Of a DNA stretch of 64,000 bases, positions 59,625-64,000 are shown piece by piece. The position numbers and the translations under genes were made by a program. The notes beneath the pieces were generated by a model. It saw nothing but the letters and a program-made list of their open reading frames with translations, had not been told where the DNA came from and ran no database searches. The DNA is from Ilumatobacter coccineus YM16-304. GTDB lineage: Bacteria; Actinomycetota; Acidimicrobiia; Acidimicrobiales; Ilumatobacteraceae. The first letter of the stretch is position 1. Each line of letters starts with the position of its first letter. Where the stretch lies: contig NC_020520.1 of the NCBI RefSeq assembly GCF_000348785.1, forward strand, positions 3,286,001 to 3,350,000. The letters are read 5' to 3'.

Positions 59625-60422
59625 ATGTCGCTCCGGACAGCGTTTGCTCATCGCAATCTGCTCTACCTGCTCTCGCTGAAAGAGCTGCGCACTCGGTATC
59701 GCAAGTCGGTACTGGGTTGGGCCTGGACGTTGCTGAACCCGTTGAGCCAGATGGTGATCTTCACCTTCGTGTTCACCGTGGCCTTCAACCAGCCCGCTCC
59801 TCGCGGCAACCCATCGGGCCTCGAGATCTTCCCGCTCTACCTGCTGTCGGGTCTGCTCCCGTTCCAGTTCTTCTCGATCTCGGTCACCGCCGCCATCGCG
59901 TCGGTGTCGAGCAACGGCAGCCTCATCACCAAGGTCGCGTTCCCCCACGAACACCTGGCGCTGTCGATCATCATCGCCCAACTCGTCACGTTCCTCATCG
60001 AGATCGCCGTGCTCGCCGTCGCCATCCTCGTCGCCGGACAGATGGTGCTGCCCTGGCTCATCCCCACGCTCGCGCTCGTGGCCCTGCTCACCATGTTCAC
60101 CACCGGCGTCGCCCTCGCACTCTCGGCGGCCAACGTGTTCTTCCACGACGTCAACTACCTCTGGTCGATCGCCTCCCAGGTGCTCTTCTACATGACACCG
60201 ATCATCTGGGTCCCCGCCAACATCGACAACGAACTCCTCGACACCGTCAGCAACTGGCACCCCACCGGCAGCTTCATCCGCGCCTTCCAACAGGTGCTCT
60301 ACGGCGGCCACCTGCCCAGCATCTGGCGCTGGCTCCACCTCGGCGTCATCGCCGTCGTCACCCTCGCCATCGGCGCCTGGATCTTCAGCCGGCTCTCCCC
60401 GAGATTCGCGGAGGAACTGTGA
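59625..60422 (+). CDS. ABC-2 type polysaccharide export permease (Wzm-like)
   Basis: 265 residues. After an amphipathic start, the signature LSLKELRTRYRKSVLGWAWT precedes six membrane helices; the PLSQMVIFTFVF and the late WSIASQVLFYMTPIIWVP segments are typical of O-antigen/teichoic-type ABC exporters. It would move a completed lipid-linked glycan across the membrane with the ATPase at 60.6 kb. TAGCGT lies 10 nt before the ATG. Divergent from the glycan operon. Confidence 0.92.
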   Translation: MSLRTAFAHRNLLYLLSLKELRTRYRKSVLGWAWTLLNPLSQMVIFTFVFTVAFNQPAPRGNPSGLEIFPLYLLSGLLPFQFFSISVTAAIASVSSNGSLITKVAFPHEHLALSIIIAQLVTFLIEIAVLAVAILVAGQMVLPWLIPTLALVALLTMFTTGVALALSAANVFFHDVNYLWSIASQVLFYMTPIIWVPANIDNELLDTVSNWHPTGSFIRAFQQVLYGGHLPSIWRWLHLGVIAVVTLAIGAWIFSRLSPRFAEEL

Positions 60423-60429
60423 TGCCGTC

Positions 60430-60593
60430 ATGGCGTTCCCCGGCCACCGCAACACGGCGTTCCCCGGCCACGCAGGCCGCGCTTCAGGCTCGGTGTTCTG
60501 ACGCGACGCCAATGCGTTGCCCGGCCACCGGAACACGGCGTTCCCCTACCGCGCACGCCGCGCGCCAGGCTCCGTGGCGCGACGCGACGTCAT
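60430..60593. repeat. two 82-bp direct repeats between exporter genes
   Basis: 60430-60511 and 60512-60593 are imperfect tandem copies. Each holds two copies of a GCGTTCCCCGGCCACCG-like block, a CAGGCTC segment and a GACGCGACG end. They separate the permease stop from the ATPase start, genes that normally abut. No start or stop pattern suggests coding. Confidence 0.75.
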
Positions 60594-60627
60594 CGACCCG
60601 CTGCTCCACGCGCATGGCGGTGTGCTC

Positions 60628-61905
60628 ATGAGTCTGTTGTCTCGCGATGGGTCGGTGGCGTCGTCGGACATCGCGCTGAGCGTCGTCGATCTCGTCAAGA
60701 CGTTCCGAGTGCACTCCGAAAAGGCGTCGTCGCTCAAGCAACTCGTCACCACCGGCGGCCGCAACCGCTACGAGGTGTTCACCGCGCTTAAAGGTGTGTC
60801 GTTCGACGTGCCCACCGGCTCCGCCGTCGGCATCATCGGCCACAACGGATCGGGCAAGTCGACACTGCTCAAGTGCATGGCCCAGATCCTCACCCCCAAC
60901 TCCGGGTCGGTGAACGTCCACAAGCGCATGGCCGCGCTGCTCGAACTCGGCGCCGGCTTCCACCCCGAACTCTCCGGCCGCGACAACGTGTTCCTCAACG
61001 CGTCGATCCTCGGCATGGCCCGCAAAGAGATCGAAGAACGGTTTGACGAGATCGTCGCCTTCTCCGGCCTCGAAGAATTCATCGACTCACCGGTCAAGAC
61101 CTACTCGTCGGGCATGTACGTTCGCCTTGCGTTCGCCGTCGCGATCAACGTCGACCCCGAACTACTGCTGATCGACGAGATCCTCGCCGTCGGCGACGTC
61201 ACGTTCCAGCAGAAGTGCATGGAGAAGTTCGTGCAGTTCCGTGAAGACGGCCGCACCCTCGTGCTCGTCACGCACGACACCGGCAGCGTCCGCCACTTCT
61301 GCGACCGTGCCATCTGGCTCGACCACGGGCAGATCAAAGCCGACGGCCCACCCGCCGACGTCATCGACGAGTACAACGAAGCGATGCTCGGCGGCGAGGA
61401 GTCGCCCGAAGGCGGCGGCATCCGCCGAGGCGACGGCCCCATCCGGGTCACCAAGGCCGAGATCCTCGTCGGCGGCCGGCCGGTCGACCGTCTCCGCACC
61501 GGCGACGACGTCACGTTCCGCCTCCACTACGAATCGGAACGCGCCGTACACACCCCGGTGTTCGCGATCCGCATCGCCAGCCTCGCCGGGCCGATCGTCA
61601 CCTCACCGTCGAGCCGCGACGCCAACGCCGTGCCTCGCGCCCTCGGCGGGTCGGGAACCGTCGACATCTCCGTCCGCGACATCCCGCTGCTTCCCGGGCC
61701 GTACGTCCTGCACACCGAGATCACCAAGTTCGGACGAGCCCACGTGTTCGACCACCTGCAGAACGCTGCGTCGTTCGACGTGATGGCCGGCACCAGCGCC
61801 GAGACCGACGGCCTGATCACGCTGCAACCGGCGTGGAAGCTCGACGGCAACGAGATCTACGCCACCGAGGCCGACCTCCCGAGCGGTTGGAAACCCGGCC
61901 GATGA
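60628..61905 (+). CDS. ABC transporter ATPase with carbohydrate-binding C-domain (Wzt-like)
   Basis: 425 residues. Walker A GIIGHNGSGKSTLLKC near 70, the Wzt/TagH-type MAALLELGAGFHPELSGRDN, signature motif TYSSGMYVRLAF near 160, Walker B LLLIDEILAVGD near 180 and the switch His in LVLVTHDTGS. Residues about 270-425 are a beta-sandwich like the Wzt C-terminal domain that reads the glycan's terminal modification. Works with the permease at 59.6 kb. ATG 60628 follows the direct repeats. Confidence 0.93.
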   Translation: MSLLSRDGSVASSDIALSVVDLVKTFRVHSEKASSLKQLVTTGGRNRYEVFTALKGVSFDVPTGSAVGIIGHNGSGKSTLLKCMAQILTPNSGSVNVHKRMAALLELGAGFHPELSGRDNVFLNASILGMARKEIEERFDEIVAFSGLEEFIDSPVKTYSSGMYVRLAFAVAINVDPELLLIDEILAVGDVTFQQKCMEKFVQFREDGRTLVLVTHDTGSVRHFCDRAIWLDHGQIKADGPPADVIDEYNEAMLGGEESPEGGGIRRGDGPIRVTKAEILVGGRPVDRLRTGDDVTFRLHYESERAVHTPVFAIRIASLAGPIVTSPSSRDANAVPRALGGSGTVDISVRDIPLLPGPYVLHTEITKFGRAHVFDHLQNAASFDVMAGTSAETDGLITLQPAWKLDGNEIYATEADLPSGWKPGR

Positions 61906-61953
61906 CGTGGCCCGCTCCTGACGGCGTGAGCGATCGGCGCCTCCAGACGGCGT

Positions 61954-61959
61954 TAGCCT
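61954..61959 (+). promoter_or_regulatory. -10 hexamer TAGCCT of the polyprenyl-phosphate transferase gene
   Basis: 6 nt before ATG 61966. Confidence 0.5.
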
Positions 61960-61965
61960 CGCGAC

Positions 61966-63369
61966 ATGGCTGTGTCGCGCGTCCCCGTGTCGCCTGACTC
62001 ACGACCCTTCTCGCCAGTCGTCGAGCGGTTCGTGACCGTGTTCTCGCGGCCGCTCACGTTCCTGTGGAACCGCGGGTTCCGCATGCTCGGAGCGCTCGAC
62101 GCCATCGCCCTGTTCGTGCTGATGGGCGTCATCAGCTTCGTGCGTTTCGGGTTCGGATTCGACTGGGACACGTACCCGCTCACTCACTACGCCGTCGGGT
62201 TCTCGATCGCCACCGCGATCCACCTCACGGTCAACTACTTCGCCGGCCTCTACGAGCGCGAACCGCGGCTCGGGCGCAAAGCGTGGTTCCCGAAGGCATT
62301 CGTCGCCACCGCGATCGGCGTCGGCGTGCAAGGCCTCGCGTTCGTCGCGCTCGACCGGTATCTGATGCCGCGTCTCAACCTGGCGGTCTTCCTGCTGCTC
62401 GCCTCGTTCGTGCTGGCGGGGAACCGAGCGCTGTCACGCCGACTCGCCGTTCGTCGACAGGGACCGCCGCGCGTTGTGCTCACCGGTGAGCCCGCCGCCA
62501 TCGACCTCGCCGCCGCGCACCTCGCCGAGAGCGACCGAAACGCCGTGGTCGTCGACCGCGTCGTCCGCCCGCACCGCCTCACCGACTCCGTGGTCGCCCA
62601 CGACGCCACCGACGTGTTGCTGCTCGACGTCACGGCGTTCGGGTCGATCTATCCCGAGCCGCTCAACTCGCTCGAACTCGCCGGCGTCGGCTTCCTCCAA
62701 CGCGTGAGCGCCCGCGAGACCCTGCTCGGGCTCAAGTCGGTGCGCGAGATCGGCGGTATGCCCTTCGTGGCGCTGCGCGGGCACACCGTGCCGACCCACA
62801 AGGTTCGCCTCAAGCGCATCTTCGACCTCGTGCTCACCGTGGCGTTCTCCCCCATCTGGATCACCCTGATCGCGCTGCTCGCGCTCTACGTCCGCGTGTT
62901 TGCCGGCGGACCCGTGCTGTATCGGCAGAAGCGAGTGGGCCGTGACGGCGCCAACTTCGACTGCATCAAGTTCCGCACGATGGTCCACAACGCCGAGGAA
63001 GACGGTCGGGCCCGCCTGGCGACGCTCGACGACGACCGCATCGTCCCGGCACTCCGGTGGATGCGGGCGATGCGCGCCGACGAGCTGCCGCAACTCTGGA
63101 ACGTGCTGAAGGGCGAGATGTCGCTCGTCGGCCCTCGCCCCGAACGACCCGAACTCGTCTCGGCGATCGAAGAGCGAGTGCCCGGTTACGTCCGCCGCAG
63201 CGAACTCCCACCCGGGCTCACCGGACTCGCACAGGTGCAAGGGCGGTACGGGACCGACGCCGAATTCAAGCTCGGCTACGACATCCAGTACCTCGTCAAC
63301 TGGTCACTCGTCCTCGACGTGCAGATCTTGTTCCGCACGATCTGGGTCGTGCTGTCGCGTCGAGTGTGA
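61966..63369 (+). CDS. polyprenyl-phosphate sugar phosphotransferase (WbaP/WcaJ type)
   Basis: 467 residues. Four N-terminal membrane helices (about 35-150), a CoA-binding-like Rossmann domain (about 165-265) and the phosphotransferase core: KRIFDLVLTVAFSPIWITLI helix near 285, GPVLYRQKRVGRDGANFDCI, KFRTMVHNAEED, the RADELPQLWNVLKGEMSLVG catalytic stretch and GPRPERPELV. It starts glycan assembly by moving a sugar-1-phosphate onto undecaprenyl phosphate. Followed 2 nt later by a GT2 gene. Confidence 0.93.
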   Translation: MAVSRVPVSPDSRPFSPVVERFVTVFSRPLTFLWNRGFRMLGALDAIALFVLMGVISFVRFGFGFDWDTYPLTHYAVGFSIATAIHLTVNYFAGLYEREPRLGRKAWFPKAFVATAIGVGVQGLAFVALDRYLMPRLNLAVFLLLASFVLAGNRALSRRLAVRRQGPPRVVLTGEPAAIDLAAAHLAESDRNAVVVDRVVRPHRLTDSVVAHDATDVLLLDVTAFGSIYPEPLNSLELAGVGFLQRVSARETLLGLKSVREIGGMPFVALRGHTVPTHKVRLKRIFDLVLTVAFSPIWITLIALLALYVRVFAGGPVLYRQKRVGRDGANFDCIKFRTMVHNAEEDGRARLATLDDDRIVPALRWMRAMRADELPQLWNVLKGEMSLVGPRPERPELVSAIEERVPGYVRRSELPPGLTGLAQVQGRYGTDAEFKLGYDIQYLVNWSLVLDVQILFRTIWVVLSRRV

Positions 63370-63371
63370 CG

Positions 63372-64000
63372 ATGCCGACTTCGTGGCGGGACGACCCCGC
63401 ATGGCCTGATCTCTGGCCTGACGTCGACGTGGTGATGCCGATCCGCAACGAAGCCCCGTATCTCGCGACGGCGATCGACTCCGTGCGTGCACAGAACTAT
63501 CCGGGTTCGCTCCGGATCATTCTCGGGGTCGGGCCGTCGACCGACGGCACCGAGGCGTTGGCCGACTCGATGGCAGCCGATGCCGACGATCTGATCGTCG
63601 TGGCGAACCCGACGGGGAAGACGCCTGCTGCGCTCAACCTGGCGATCCGCGCCGGGTCGGCGCCGGTGATCGTTCGGGTCGACGGCCACAGCGTGCTGTC
63701 GCCGGGCTACATCGAGCACGCCGTCACCGCGCTGCGCACGACGGGAGCGGCGAACGTGGGCGGCGTGCAGCGCCCCGAGGCCACGACGCCGTTCGAAGAA
63801 GCAGTGGCCGATGCGACCACGTCGCTGCTCGGCACCGGCGGGGCGTCGTACCGACTCGGCACCGAGGCGAGGTCGGTCGACACCGTCTACCTGGGCGTGT
63901 TCGACCGCGAGGCGATCGAGGCCGTCGGGCTGTTCGACGAGAGCCTGGTCCGCAATCAGGACTACGAGCTCAACATCCGGCTGCGAGCCGCCGGCGGGAC
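63372..64000 (+). CDS. GT2 glycosyltransferase, ExoA-like (C-terminus beyond right edge)
   Basis: The frame is open from ATG 63372 to the window end (209 codons). GT-A motifs: VDVVMPIRNEAPYLATAIDS near 17-36, GPSTDGTEALAD, NPTGKTPAALNLAI, VIVRVDGHSVLSPGYI (DxH at the DxD place) and FDESLVRNQDYELNIRL. The pattern matches succinoglycan ExoA-type beta-glucosyltransferases. Probably co-transcribed with the phosphotransferase. Confidence 0.88.
   Translation, partial: MPTSWRDDPAWPDLWPDVDVVMPIRNEAPYLATAIDSVRAQNYPGSLRIILGVGPSTDGTEALADSMAADADDLIVVANPTGKTPAALNLAIRAGSAPVIVRVDGHSVLSPGYIEHAVTALRTTGAANVGGVQRPEATTPFEEAVADATTSLLGTGGASYRLGTEARSVDTVYLGVFDREAIEAVGLFDESLVRNQDYELNIRLRAAGG

Overview
The window is GC-rich, gene-dense DNA with actinobacterial traits: a homodimeric AceE-type pyruvate dehydrogenase, an MPT53/DsbE-like lipoprotein, Wzm/Wzt-type polymer export, and many genes that start with no leader, having a TANNNT -10 hexamer 6-8 nt before the start codon. 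Gene content resembles marine Acidimicrobiia such as Ilumatobacter; that placement is inference. No rRNA, tRNA, CRISPR array or prophage was seen.

Layout. 1-4.6 kb (minus): a MoxR-type conserved island (SWIM zinc finger, DUF5691, AAA ATPase, DUF5682 cut by the left edge). 4.7-8.6 kb: a small protein, an endonuclease/phosphatase-fold enzyme, and an ECF sigma factor with a membrane partner and a lipoprotein. 8.7-12.2 kb: a thioredoxin-reductase-like/methyltransferase fusion divergent from an XRE-cupin regulator with a palindromic operator between them, a methyltransferase, and a methyltransferase remnant. 12.2-18 kb (minus): an MscS channel preceded by a tiny Cys-rich ORF, then a LipB-LipA fusion, E2 acyltransferase and lipoamide dehydrogenase, which together form a lipoate-dependent unit. 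18.4-26 kb: assorted genes including a redox lipoprotein whose CxxC motif reads UGA-x-x-Cys (probable selenoprotein), an epimerase, a flavin oxidase, a broken SRPBCC gene, MarR-ArgJ and an SDR. 26-40 kb: cell-surface locus with a SpoIID/SGNH giant, RNase HI, DUF1697, an OatA-like acyltransferase and four tandem secreted SGNH proteins sharing one Cys-paired C-terminal repeat. 40.4-46.5 kb: aceE, a REP-associated tyrosine transposase (RAYT) flanked by inverted REP doublets, a zinc-ribbon SDR and an HhH-GPD protein. 46.5-64 kb: a surface-glycan locus with glycosyltransferases, sulfotransferases, methyltransferase, coiled-coil proteins, ABC exporter, initiating polyprenyl-phosphate transferase and a GT2 cut by the right edge.

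Two systems stand out. First, the UxxC lipoprotein: the in-frame UGA sits exactly on the first active-site cysteine, the thioredoxin fold continues for 97 codons, and a hairpin with a GGUC loop follows at SECIS distance. Second, a REP/RAYT system: 13 copies of one hairpin unit, mostly in doublets within about 16 nt of stop codons, which pair fully on only one strand when G.T wobbles are allowed, and which flank the transposase in inverted orientation. A second hairpin family (50.3-50.5 kb) shows compensatory arm changes.
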